Shown: positions 1-6,518 of the stretch, piece after piece | Numbering within the stretch: the first letter of the stretch is position 1 | Layout: each line of letters starts with the position of its first letter | DNA from: CAYUET01 sp964443875 | GTDB taxonomy: Bacteria > Auribacterota > JAFGBW01 | DNA length: 16,052 nt | NCBI GenBank assembly: GCA_964443875.1 | Contig: CAYUET010000047.1 | Location: 1-16,052, forward strand | Reading direction: 5' to 3' | Program-made: the position numbers and the translations under genes | The notes under the pieces: model-generated | Databases searched by the model: none | What the model was told of the DNA's origin: nothing | Seen by the model: only the letters and a program-made list of their open reading frames with translations

Positions 1-631
1 CCTGTCCGAACATCATGAGTTCCACATCCCTGGGATTGCGCTTCAGGTTCGTGTAGACCTCATAAAGGTAGTCGATTTCCCGGGCGCTTAAAGCAAGCCC
101 CTTGGAAAGATTGGCTTCTTCCAGGGCTTTTTTCCCTCCATTCAAAATATCCACTTCCTCCAGGGGAGCCGGGGACTTATGCGTGAAAAGATCAGAAACA
201 TCCTGGTACGCGCCTTCGGTCATGCGGTCGTAAAAAAAATGAAGAAGGGGGACCAGGGTTTTGCGGTCAAAAGGCCTGGAAGCTGAATCCAGAAGGGTGT
301 AGAGGATCCCTCTTGCCACACGGAGGACTTCGGTTATGCCGCAGTTATGAAAAATATCGGTGGCTTTGGACGCCCAGGGGGAAAGAGTGCCCTTTCGGGG
401 GGTTACAAAAAAAGAACCTTCTCCAAGGTCCTTAAAAAGACCGTCTGCATCCAGAAGGTTCAGGGAACGGTTAAAATTATCACCCTTCCATTCACCTTCT
501 GTTTCAAGAAAATAGACGAAACGGGTTTCGATTGCTGCGAGGGAAGGGTTTGCCTTTTTTATCCGTCCGGAAAGAGCGGACAAACGAAAAGGGGATAAAG
601 CGGTTTTACCTTTAAGTATTAAGGGTGTCAA
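1..631 (-). CDS. purL: Phosphoribosylformylglycinamidine synthase, N-terminal part (runs off left edge)
   Basis: Converts FGAR to FGAM with glutamine and ATP in cytoplasmic de novo purine synthesis. About 210 residues are visible, and the frame is open to the left edge. They align by eye with the start of the long (about 1,300 aa) E. coli-type PurL: ALSPFRLSAL near residue 11, the TPRKGTLSPWASKATDI block, a DRMTE segment, then LSAREIDYLYE and NPRDVELMMFGQ, just before the expected ANSEHC motif. I chose the TTG at 631-629 as start because a perfect AAGGAGG (637-643) lies 5 nt upstream. An in-frame ATG at 658 would add nine residues but has no ribosome binding site. It is divergent from the HAD phosphatase gene. 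Identification is from remembered family sequence; the rest of the enzyme lies outside the window. Confidence 0.93.
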   Translation of the reverse strand, partial: MTPLILKGKTALSPFRLSALSGRIKKANPSLAAIETRFVYFLETEGEWKGDNFNRSLNLLDADGLFKDLGEGSFFVTPRKGTLSPWASKATDIFHNCGITEVLRVARGILYTLLDSASRPFDRKTLVPLLHFFYDRMTEGAYQDVSDLFTHKSPAPLEEVDILNGGKKALEEANLSKGLALSAREIDYLYEVYTNLKRNPRDVELMMFGQ

Positions 632-841
632 AAGGGCCTCCTTTGGGATGTCATCCATATATCTCAGTTTGAGACAGAAAAGGGTTTGATATCACAAGCA
701 GAGTTTCAGGTAAAGCTTTTCTGAACTGAATATCATGTTCCTTATTACGGGGTTAATTTTAACATATTCCAACCTAGTTTGTTGAAGTCTTTCTTATTTC
801 AGGGGTAAAAATGTGCAAAACCGCAAAAAACCGTTGACGGA

Positions 842-1564
842 ATGAGAAATCTTCCCTTTGATAAAAAAATGAAACAAACATCGGATAGAAACATTCTTCT
901 TTTTGACCTGGACGGAACCCTCATTGATTCCAAGCAGACCATTGCCATGTATTTTATCCGCACCCTGGACCAGCTGAAAATTTCCCATAGCCTCACGGAA
1001 AAAAAAATAGCCGAAAATCTTGAAAATTCCTTTGAAGATATCAACCGTGAATTTGAACTGAACATGAATGAAAAAGAGTTCAAAATTTTTGTGGATGCCT
1101 ACCGCAAAAATTACCTCCATGATCCTTTGCCGGGGACCAAAATTTACCCCTGGGTCAAACGCACCCTGGCCGGTCTGAAAAAGCGGAATTTTAAAATCGC
1201 GCTTGCGACCGGCAAGCAGATTGAAGTTGCGCAAAAATCCATTAAGGACATGAAACTGGACATGTATTTCGATCACATTCAGGGATGGGAGCCCGGACTT
1301 AAGGCCAAACCGGCCCCCGATATTCTTCAGAGGGCTGTAAAAAAAGTATCGGGACTTGAGGACAATGCGGTCATGATCGGCGACACCCACATCGACATTC
1401 AGGCCGGAAAAACCCTGGGAATGCCGACCATCGCCGCTCTCTACGGTTTCAGCTCCCGTGAGACGCTTAAAAAATATTCACCGGATTATTTCATGACCTC
1501 CTTCAATGAACTGCCGGGAATTCTTGATTCCATCAATAAAAAATCAGGCTCTGCCCGGAAATAA
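842..1564 (+). CDS. HAD-family hydrolase, phosphoglycolate phosphatase-like
   Basis: 240-residue cytoplasmic haloacid dehalogenase-type phosphatase. Visible motifs: motif I DLDGTL with nucleophile Asp22 and acid/base Asp24, motif II Thr123 in LATGK, motif III Lys156 in KAKPAPD, and motif IV GDTHID with Asp181 and Asp185. The segment between motifs I and II is an alpha-helical cap, as in the Gph/PGMB subfamily (C1 cap). Length is normal. The substrate cannot be told from sequence; phosphoglycolate or another small phosphomonoester is likely. The start is uncertain. ATG 842 has only a weak upstream GACGGA, and Met10 (869), 12 residues before the nucleophile, is an alternative. It lies 2 nt upstream of ispA in the same operon, which might suggest a prenyl or sugar phosphate substrate, but that is speculation. 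Confidence 0.88.
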   Translation: MRNLPFDKKMKQTSDRNILLFDLDGTLIDSKQTIAMYFIRTLDQLKISHSLTEKKIAENLENSFEDINREFELNMNEKEFKIFVDAYRKNYLHDPLPGTKIYPWVKRTLAGLKKRNFKIALATGKQIEVAQKSIKDMKLDMYFDHIQGWEPGLKAKPAPDILQRAVKKVSGLEDNAVMIGDTHIDIQAGKTLGMPTIAALYGFSSRETLKKYSPDYFMTSFNELPGILDSINKKSGSARK

Positions 1565-1566
1565 CC

Positions 1567-2451
1567 ATGAAAAATCTCATTGGGCTCTTAAAACAACAAA
1601 GGCAAATCGTGGAAGATGAAATCAAACTTCTTCTGCCTGTTGACCGTCTTTACCCCAAAATCATTCATGAAGCCATGGAATACTCCCTCATGGCAGGCGG
1701 AAAAAGAATACGTCCCATTCTCTGCCTTCTCACCGCCGAACTTTTTGAAAAACCCGGCCGGGATCTTTTACGCTGTGCATGCGCATTGGAACTCCTTCAT
1801 ACCTATACCCTGGTTCACGATGATCTGCCCTGCATGGATAATGATGATCTACGCCGCGGAAAACCGACGCTTCACAAAGTCTACCCGGAAAACATCGCTC
1901 TTCTTGCCGGAGACGGACTGCTCACCTCAAGCTTTGAAATCATCGCCGCAAATTCCCAAAACCATCCGGACAGAGGTTTAAGGGCGGTTGCGGATCTGGC
2001 GAAACTTAGCGGTTCAGAAGGGGTTATCGGCGGACAGGTTCTGGATCTTCTGGCGGAAAACAGGGAAATCACCCCTGCGGAACTGGAAGAAATTCATCAT
2101 AATAAAACGGCAAAACTTCTCATGGCCTCTGTACGCATGGGCGCCATTCTTTCCGGAGCGGATGAAGACTCTTTAAAAATCCTCACCGAATACGCCCGGA
2201 ACATCGGCCATGCCTTTCAGATTGCCGATGACATCCTCGATGAAACCGGAGATGTTGCAAAACTGGGAAAAAATCCCGGCCAGGATAAAAAACTCAACAA
2301 AGCGACCTATGTCAAATTCTTCGGCCTTGAAAAGGCCAGGCAAATCCTGAATGAAACCATTGAAAAAGCGGTTTCCCAGCTCCAACCCTTCGGCGGGAAG
2401 GCAAAAACCCTGACCGATCTGGCCTACTATATCGGACAGCGTGAAAACTGA
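1567..2451 (+). CDS. ispA: Farnesyl diphosphate synthase (short-chain polyprenyl synthetase)
   Basis: 294-residue cytoplasmic trans-prenyltransferase that condenses DMAPP/GPP with IPP to make C15 (possibly C20) diphosphate. Motifs: GGKRIRP at 44-50, first Asp-rich motif DDLPCMD at 85-91 followed by RRG at 96-98, GGQVLDL near 155-161, and second Asp-rich motif DDILDETGD at 221-229. The two-residue spacing insert in the first motif and Tyr80 five residues before it match bacterial type II farnesyl diphosphate synthases such as E. coli IspA, so C15 is the best guess. It follows the HAD gene by 2 nt, and its stop overlaps the DUF2752 GTG start by 11 nt. The product would feed quinone, undecaprenyl and carotenoid synthesis; a phytoene desaturase-like gene lies 4 kb away. 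Confidence 0.94.
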   Translation: MKNLIGLLKQQRQIVEDEIKLLLPVDRLYPKIIHEAMEYSLMAGGKRIRPILCLLTAELFEKPGRDLLRCACALELLHTYTLVHDDLPCMDNDDLRRGKPTLHKVYPENIALLAGDGLLTSSFEIIAANSQNHPDRGLRAVADLAKLSGSEGVIGGQVLDLLAENREITPAELEEIHHNKTAKLLMASVRMGAILSGADEDSLKILTEYARNIGHAFQIADDILDETGDVAKLGKNPGQDKKLNKATYVKFFGLEKARQILNETIEKAVSQLQPFGGKAKTLTDLAYYIGQREN

Positions 2452-2860
2452 TTCTGAAAAAACCGGGCTTCACCCGCTCTGGATCATTGTTTTAAGTCTT
2501 GGCTATTATCTCGCCTCCTGGATTTATTATCCCCTGTCCATGTGGGGCAACAGACACTTCAACAATTTCTTTGCCTGCAATCTGGTCAAATGGACAGGCG
2601 TGGAATGCCCGACCTGCGGGGCAAGCCGGTCTGCCTACTTTTTTTCAACCGGGGAGTGGAGTACTTCGCTCTCTTTTCATCCTTCTGTATTTCTTGCCTC
2701 TGTCTATATTCTTCTCTGTCTCTCCTGGGCTCTTTTCAGGTGGGCGCAGGGAAAACGCATTCAGATCAGCTACACCTGGAATAAATATCTTTTTGGTATT
2801 CTGGCCCTCATCTGCCTTTTTTTCTGGTTCTTCAAACTGGCAAGGCTGTATTTGTTTTAA
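2441..2860 (+). CDS. DUF2752 family membrane protein
   Basis: 139 residues, starting at GTG 2441 inside the 3' end of ispA (11-nt overlap, suggesting translational coupling). The diagnostic DUF2752 signature CPTCGASRS lies at residues 56-64 (Cys56, Cys59), followed by a helix of the family's usual type. About three hydrophobic segments are visible (roughly 13-31, 83-101, 115-134), so it is an inner-membrane protein. The molecular function of the family is unknown as far as I can recall; the Cys pair suggests metal binding or redox chemistry, but nothing here proves it. Length is typical. After the stop there is a short AT-rich convergent gap before the TetR gene. Confidence 0.85.
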   Translation: MKTDSEKTGLHPLWIIVLSLGYYLASWIYYPLSMWGNRHFNNFFACNLVKWTGVECPTCGASRSAYFFSTGEWSTSLSFHPSVFLASVYILLCLSWALFRWAQGKRIQISYTWNKYLFGILALICLFFWFFKLARLYLF

Positions 2861-2895
2861 TTTTCTCTCAAAAAAACTCTGAGTTTATTGTTCAT

Positions 2896-3495
2896 TCAAT
2901 TGGCAGGGGCGGAAGAATTTTGGATATAGAGTTCCGTCATTTTCAGGCATTCCTTTCTTACATATTCACGAAAAGGTTTTTCTTTTTTGATCAACCCCTT
3001 GCCTGAAATAAAAATGGATATTTCTCCGTGAAGATAGCAGTGGACGGTGTGGAGGATGTAAAAGGCCTGCTCCTGCGTGATACGGTCTTTATAGGCCTCA
3101 TAAAGAATTCCTGTGTATACTTTCACCTGTTTGATGATTTTGTCATTCACCTCCGCCGGACGGTTTGGATTAATCACCTCCAGCCACATCAGCCGGTAAA
3201 GCCCCTTGTTCGCAAGATAAAAATCCACGAGTTTTAAAAACAGATGATCCAGTTTTTTTTCCCTGGGTATCCTTTCCATCCCTTTTGTGACTGAGGCAAA
3301 CATCCTGTCCAGAGTGGTTTTCAGGGCCTCCCACAAAAGATCGTCAAAGCTTTCAAAATAATTGTAGAGATTCGTATGGGCACAGCCGGAAACCCTGGCG
3401 ATTTCCCTGAAATTAAGATGAAGGATGCCTTGTTTTTCATTAATCAGTTCCAGGGTTTTTTGAAGGATCAATTCTTTTGAAATATTTTTTGTCAT
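2896..3495 (-). CDS. TetR/AcrR-family transcriptional regulator
   Basis: 199 residues from ATG 3495. The N-terminus has a TetR-type DNA-binding domain: helix ELILQKTLELI, then the helix-turn-helix with NFREIARVSGCAHTNLYNYF around residues 28-47, ending in the typical YNYF and FDDLLWEAL stretch. The C-terminal helical domain (from about residue 60) is a ligand/dimer domain of the usual divergent type. The reading frame is open 31 codons further upstream, but that extension lies inside the GNAT gene in another frame. ATG 3495 sits 10 nt after the GNAT stop, so the two genes form one operon. A perfect palindrome upstream of the operon (4022-4036) is a plausible autoregulatory operator. The ligand is unknown. 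Confidence 0.9.
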   Translation of the reverse strand: MTKNISKELILQKTLELINEKQGILHLNFREIARVSGCAHTNLYNYFESFDDLLWEALKTTLDRMFASVTKGMERIPREKKLDHLFLKLVDFYLANKGLYRLMWLEVINPNRPAEVNDKIIKQVKVYTGILYEAYKDRITQEQAFYILHTVHCYLHGEISIFISGKGLIKKEKPFREYVRKECLKMTELYIQNSSAPAN

Positions 3496-3505
3496 GAAGA
3501 ATGTC

Positions 3506-4003
3506 TCATAAAAGTTTCTGCATGAGTACAAGACCAAAGTCTGTTTCTTTTTTTCTTCCGGCTTTTCTGATTCTGCCGCATTCAGCAAAACCGTTTTTCA
3601 AATGAAAACGGATACTCGGTTCATTGCTTGCCGTGATCGTTGCCAGAATATTTTTAAGATTCATTTTTCTGCCTTCAGAAATCAGGTGATCCAGCACCAT
3701 TTTTCCGATCTGTTTTCCCGTGTATTCCGGCTTGATGAAATATGAAATTTCCGCTGTCGCCCTGAATACCGGCAGGGGGTGGTAAGGTCTTAAAAATCCA
3801 AAGCCGATCACTTCCCCCTTTTCCGTATTTACGGTAACGGCGGGATAGCCCTTTGTCATGTTGAGAAAAAAATCAAAAAACTCATACCCGAATTTTGTTT
3901 CCGGAAACGCGGCAAAAGAATTTTCAACATAGTAGTTGAAAATATCCATGACTTCTTTTCTGTTTTCTTCAGCCAGGGGTTTTAAAACATACGGGTCATT
4001 CAT
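3506..4003 (-). CDS. GNAT-family N-acetyltransferase, phosphinothricin acetyltransferase-like
   Basis: 165-residue acetyl-CoA-dependent N-acetyltransferase. Recognisable features are the beta4 strand ATAEISYFIKPEY (82-94), the acetyl-CoA pyrophosphate loop TGKQIGKMV (95-103), the beta5 segment with ASNEPSIRFHLKNGF (125-139), and a C-terminal GRKKETDFGLVLMQK like that of PAT/Bar/YncA enzymes. Such enzymes acetylate amino acids or amino-acid analogues such as methionine sulfoximine, phosphinothricin and methionine sulfone; the substrate here is inferred only by family. The start is supported by AAGGAG at 4012-4017, 8 nt upstream. It is the first gene of a two-gene operon with a TetR regulator, a common arrangement for inducible detoxification genes. 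Confidence 0.9.
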   Translation of the reverse strand: MNDPYVLKPLAEENRKEVMDIFNYYVENSFAAFPETKFGYEFFDFFLNMTKGYPAVTVNTEKGEVIGFGFLRPYHPLPVFRATAEISYFIKPEYTGKQIGKMVLDHLISEGRKMNLKNILATITASNEPSIRFHLKNGFAECGRIRKAGRKKETDFGLVLMQKLL

Positions 4004-4021
4004 GAGCAGATCTCCTTTTTA

Positions 4022-4036
4022 ATTACCAATGGTAAT
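4022..4036 (-). promoter_or_regulatory. Probable TetR operator: 15-bp palindrome
   Basis: ATTACC-N3-GGTAAT, a perfect 6+3+6 inverted repeat, sits 18 nt before the GNAT start and just upstream of its ribosome binding site. On the minus strand it overlaps likely -10 hexamers (TATATT at 4034-4039, or TATTAC two bases further on), with TTGCTG upstream as a weak -35 (15- or 17-nt spacing). Position and symmetry fit autorepression by the TetR protein encoded downstream. Binding is inferred. Confidence 0.55.
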
Positions 4037-4334
4037 ATAAAATTTCCTGAAAATCAGCAAGAAAATTATTGTTGTTTTTTATGCAATATGCGTGTTAATC
4101 CTATGTAAACAAAGCCGGAATTTAGCCGAGGCATTCTATTACAAAAATAATCAGCGCTATCAGCTAATAAATATGTTTGCTGTTCCCACCTTTGCATGAG
4201 GTTTTACTATCACATGTTTTTTCATACTCATTTTTATTTCCATTCATTCAAAGCATTATGATAATATCACCTGTGTTTTTAAATTAATTAATACCCGGAT
4301 CAAGCTGTGAATCAGAGGCAAATGGGGGAGCTTA
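4037..4334. other. Intergenic region between divergent GNAT and split-barrel genes
   Basis: An AT-rich stretch of about 300 bases between divergently transcribed genes. I see no ORF of interest, tRNA, strong hairpin or repeat. It must hold the promoters of both flanking units. The minus-strand promoter probably lies at its left end beside the palindrome. No convincing -35/-10 pair stands out for the + strand gene, although ATGATAATAT near 4257-4266 is -10-like. GGGGAG at 4324-4329 is the ribosome binding site of the following gene. Confidence 0.5.
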
Positions 4335-4802
4335 ATGAGCAACACTTTATTAAATAAAACACAGGATGAAAAAATTGAAGCGGTAAGGGCATTTCTTCAA
4401 ACTCAATTGTTTGGAGTTCTTGCAACTGCCGGGGGTAATGGCCCTCATACCCATATTATTACTTATGCTTTTACGGATAATCTTCAATGGCTCCTGTTTT
4501 CAACACCAAAAGAGTCCCGAAAATTTATAAATATACTTTCAGATCCCCGGGTTGCCTTTTTTGTAGATTCCCGCCCCCTGTCAACAGAAGGGATTGAAAA
4601 TTCCATGGGAGTTACTTTAAAAGGGACTGCTCAAAAAATCTCCTCTGGGGATTTAAATTCTTTTTCAGATATTTATCTGCAAAGACATCCTTCGATGAGA
4701 CATTTTCTGCAGACTACAGGAAACTGCCTTGTCGGTATACGGGTTGAAAAAATAGAAATCATCACCGGTCTCATTGAAGTTGAAATTATTGAACTCTCCT
4801 AA
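4335..4802 (+). CDS. Pyridoxamine 5'-phosphate oxidase-family (FMN-binding split barrel) protein
   Basis: 155-residue cytoplasmic protein of the PNPOx-like split beta-barrel superfamily. Typical features are the N-terminal helix, then FGVLATAGGNGPHTHIITYAF (about residues 26-46, the first barrel strands), LLFSTPKESRKFINILSDPRVAFFVD (53-78, the FMN-phosphate-contacting Lys/Arg region), and GVTLKGTAQKI (92-102). It probably binds FMN, F420 or heme; true PdxH activity is unlikely because the C-terminal PdxH dimerisation segment is missing. The start is well supported by GGGGAG 5 nt upstream of ATG. Its 3' end is next to, or overlaps (depending on the start used), uvsE. Role is unknown beyond a likely redox or flavin function. 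Confidence 0.82.
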   Translation: MSNTLLNKTQDEKIEAVRAFLQTQLFGVLATAGGNGPHTHIITYAFTDNLQWLLFSTPKESRKFINILSDPRVAFFVDSRPLSTEGIENSMGVTLKGTAQKISSGDLNSFSDIYLQRHPSMRHFLQTTGNCLVGIRVEKIEIITGLIEVEIIELS

Positions 4803-4809
4803 TCTTCAT

Positions 4810-5718
4810 TTGAACAAGCTTCGTTTGGGCTTATGCTGCAAATTTAAAAATCAGCCGATCCATTTTCGCACCGCTACAGCGACTTCCCTGATGAGGCTTA
4901 AGGAGTCAGAGCGTTTAATCAAATTATCCGGTATTGTCTTGTCAAATGCAGGCTCACTTTTACAATCCATTTTCTACTGCATTGAAAATGAAATCGGTTC
5001 TTTTCGGGTGAACAGCCAGATTCTGCCCTTAAAGACTCATCCTCTGCTTGGGTATAACATGGATGCCCTGCCCCAAAGTACAGAAATCATAAAAATATTT
5101 TCAAAATGCAGACAGGAAGCAGAAAAAAAGGGGTTGAGACTCACTTTTCATCCTGATCAGTTTGTCATTTTGAACTCGCCCGATAAGACCCTTGTTGAAA
5201 AATCAATACAGGAATTGGAATATCAGGCGGAAATATGTGAATGGATTGGCGCCGATGTCATTAATATTCATGGTGGAGGCGGATATGGGGATAAGCAGGC
5301 GGCTCTCGAAAGACTGGCTTTTGTGTTGCCGGAATTGAATATGAGAATTCGGAAAAGACTGACGGTTGAAAATGATGACCGTGTTTACACCCCCTCGGAT
5401 CTCCTCCCTTTTTGTGAAAAAAATAAAATTCCTTTTGTCTACGATATTCATCATCACCGCTGCTTAAAGGACGGTCTTACCGTTGAGGAAGTCACACGCA
5501 AAGCCGTTAAAACCTGGGACAGGGAGCCGCTGTTTCATATTTCAAGTCCAAGAGATAATTATAAAAGCAAGACTCCGCGCCCCCATGCAGATTTTATTGA
5601 TATGGAGAATTTCCCTGACTGCTGGAAAAATTTAAGGGTTACCATCGAAGTCGAGGCAAAAGCCAAAGAGGAAGCGGTTATACAACTTAAGGAAGCGATT
5701 GCAGAAAAATATTTTTAA
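4810..5718 (+). CDS. uvsE: UV-damage endonuclease UvsE/UVDE
   Basis: Metal-dependent TIM-barrel nuclease that nicks DNA 5' of UV photoproducts and abasic sites (alternative excision repair). It has all the family landmarks: LGLCCKF near the start and FRT. Metal-ligand positions, numbered from a TTG at 4774, are FHPDQF (His126), INIHGGGGYGDK (His166), LTVEND (Glu199), YDIHHHR (Asp224, His227), LFHISSP (His255), HADFID (His271) and IEVEAKAKEEA (Glu292). I set the start at TTG 4810 because homologues begin only a few residues before LGLCC; that gives 302 aa. TTG 4774, overlapping the upstream gene by 29 nt, would give 314 aa. Neither has a good ribosome binding site, so translation is probably coupled to the preceding gene. 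Length is normal. Confidence 0.92.
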   Translation: MNKLRLGLCCKFKNQPIHFRTATATSLMRLKESERLIKLSGIVLSNAGSLLQSIFYCIENEIGSFRVNSQILPLKTHPLLGYNMDALPQSTEIIKIFSKCRQEAEKKGLRLTFHPDQFVILNSPDKTLVEKSIQELEYQAEICEWIGADVINIHGGGGYGDKQAALERLAFVLPELNMRIRKRLTVENDDRVYTPSDLLPFCEKNKIPFVYDIHHHRCLKDGLTVEEVTRKAVKTWDREPLFHISSPRDNYKSKTPRPHADFIDMENFPDCWKNLRVTIEVEAKAKEEAVIQLKEAIAEKYF

Positions 5719-5739
5719 ACCTTATGGTTCAGGGCATTA

Positions 5740-6178
5740 TTAACCGTGATTTCTCCGCATCAACTCAATGGGATCCGGCCATAAATGCCACTGTTTTCAT
5801 GAGATATTCAGGCTGATATTTCCTGACGTAGTACTGAACAAGCGTTATGGGAACAAGTCCTGAACTGGGAGCCCTGGCTTTAATAAAAAGCCGCAAAGAC
5901 CCTGTTTCGACAACTGGTTTAAAGCACCATCCAGGCTTGCATGTGGTCAGTTTATCTATGGAGCTGCTGCTTGTCATGAGGCTGATCCGGCCGTCTCTGT
6001 CAACCAGACGAAGGGCTTCACGGGGGATATCCATTCCGCAATCCGCTTCCGGTCAAACCGGAACATAAGACACATATGCTCCAAGCTTGTCGCGCAAATA
6101 TTTATCCAATTGATGACCGCAGTTATAGCGGACACTTTCACCCAAAAGATACTTGCTTATACCGGGAAGCGGTTTTTC
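5740..6178 (-). pseudogene. Decayed DUF523-DUF1722 gene (TudS/YbgA type)
   Basis: Three frames together recall a DUF523+DUF1722 protein. Reading down the minus strand: GISKYLLGESVRYNCGHQLD, then YVSYVPV, a TGA at 6053-6055 where the family has Cys of VCPE, then PEADCGMDIPREALRLV, LFIKARAPSSGL, and directly VPITLVQYYVRKYQPEYL, which belongs near the end of DUF1722. About 200 residues are therefore missing at about 5855. A run of four A (5794-5797) then shifts the frame, after which QWHLWPDPIELMRRNHG ends at 5740. The first cluster-type Cys (SxCLLG) is Tyr here (6149-6151). DUF523 includes TudS thiouracil desulfurases with an Fe-S cluster; DUF1722 (YbgA) often sits beside photolyase. Here it is antisense and next to uvsE. 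No usable start is seen. Confidence 0.8.
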
Positions 6179-6237
6179 AAATATAAAATTTCTTAACCTT
6201 AAAAAATACTCATGGTTCTTTTAAAGCCAAACAGTTA

Positions 6238-6263
6238 TTATGTGCAAAATATAAAGCACATAA
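6238..6263. repeat. Perfect 8-bp inverted repeat before DUF2892 operon
   Basis: TTATGTGC, a 10-nt AT-only spacer, then GCACATAA, ending 3 nt before the ATG at 6267. The spacer contains TATAAA (6250-6255), which could be a -10 element, making this an operator flanking the promoter and a nearly leaderless transcript. Alternatively the RNA hairpin occupies the place of the missing ribosome binding site. Function is inferred from position only. Confidence 0.5.
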
Positions 6264-6266
6264 ACA

Positions 6267-6500
6267 ATGAATAAAAATCTTGGTACCGCTGACAGAATAA
6301 CACGAATCGTTCTGGGCCTTTTGATCTCTATTCTGATTTATTTCAGGGTGATCTGGGGGTGGACTGCATTAGGAGCGGCCATTATTGCCTTTTTACTTAT
6401 GTTAAACGCCTGGAGGGGTTCCTGCGGCATTTATTCAATGCTTGGAATCAGCACAGGAAAGACCTGCCCTTATAAACCGGAAGATAAAAAATCAAATTAA
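6267..6500 (+). CDS. DUF2892 small inner-membrane protein
   Basis: 77 residues matching DUF2892 (the membrane part of YgaP-type rhodaneses): an N-terminal NLGTADRITRIVLGLL, two transmembrane helices (about 16-32 and 33-48), then the conserved Cys/Tyr stretch GSCGIYSMLGISTGKTCPY. The short soluble tail has two further acidic/basic turns. It lacks the rhodanese domain of YgaP, as most stand-alone family members do. The ATG has no clear Shine-Dalgarno and sits immediately behind an inverted repeat. It is the first gene of a tight operon with the phytoene desaturase-like gene 18 nt downstream. Molecular role is unknown; family members are often linked to sulfur or stress genes. Confidence 0.85.
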   Translation: MNKNLGTADRITRIVLGLLISILIYFRVIWGWTALGAAIIAFLLMLNAWRGSCGIYSMLGISTGKTCPYKPEDKKSN

Positions 6501-6518
6501 CATAAAGGCAAAAAATCT

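Noticed and set aside
794..1390. 198-codon minus-strand ORF opposite the HAD phosphatase
   Set aside because: Composition and sequence look like an antisense shadow; the + strand frame has all HAD motifs.
2874..2886. Palindrome AAACTC-T-GAGTTT after the DUF2752 gene as a terminator
   Set aside because: The one-base loop cannot form a hairpin, and no T-run follows; probably chance in an AT-rich gap.
3496..3588. 31-codon N-terminal extension of the TetR protein
   Set aside because: It lies within the GNAT gene in another frame and is not TetR-like; ATG 3495 right after the GNAT stop fits the operon.
6053..6055. TGA at a conserved Cys of DUF523 as a selenocysteine codon
   Set aside because: The same gene also has a lost cluster Cys, a deletion of about 200 codons and a frameshift, so simple decay explains the stop; no convincing SECIS hairpin was recognised downstream.
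5847..6068. 73-codon + strand ORF
   Set aside because: It is the antisense shadow of the DUF523-DUF1722 pseudogene and has no ribosome binding site or recognisable family.
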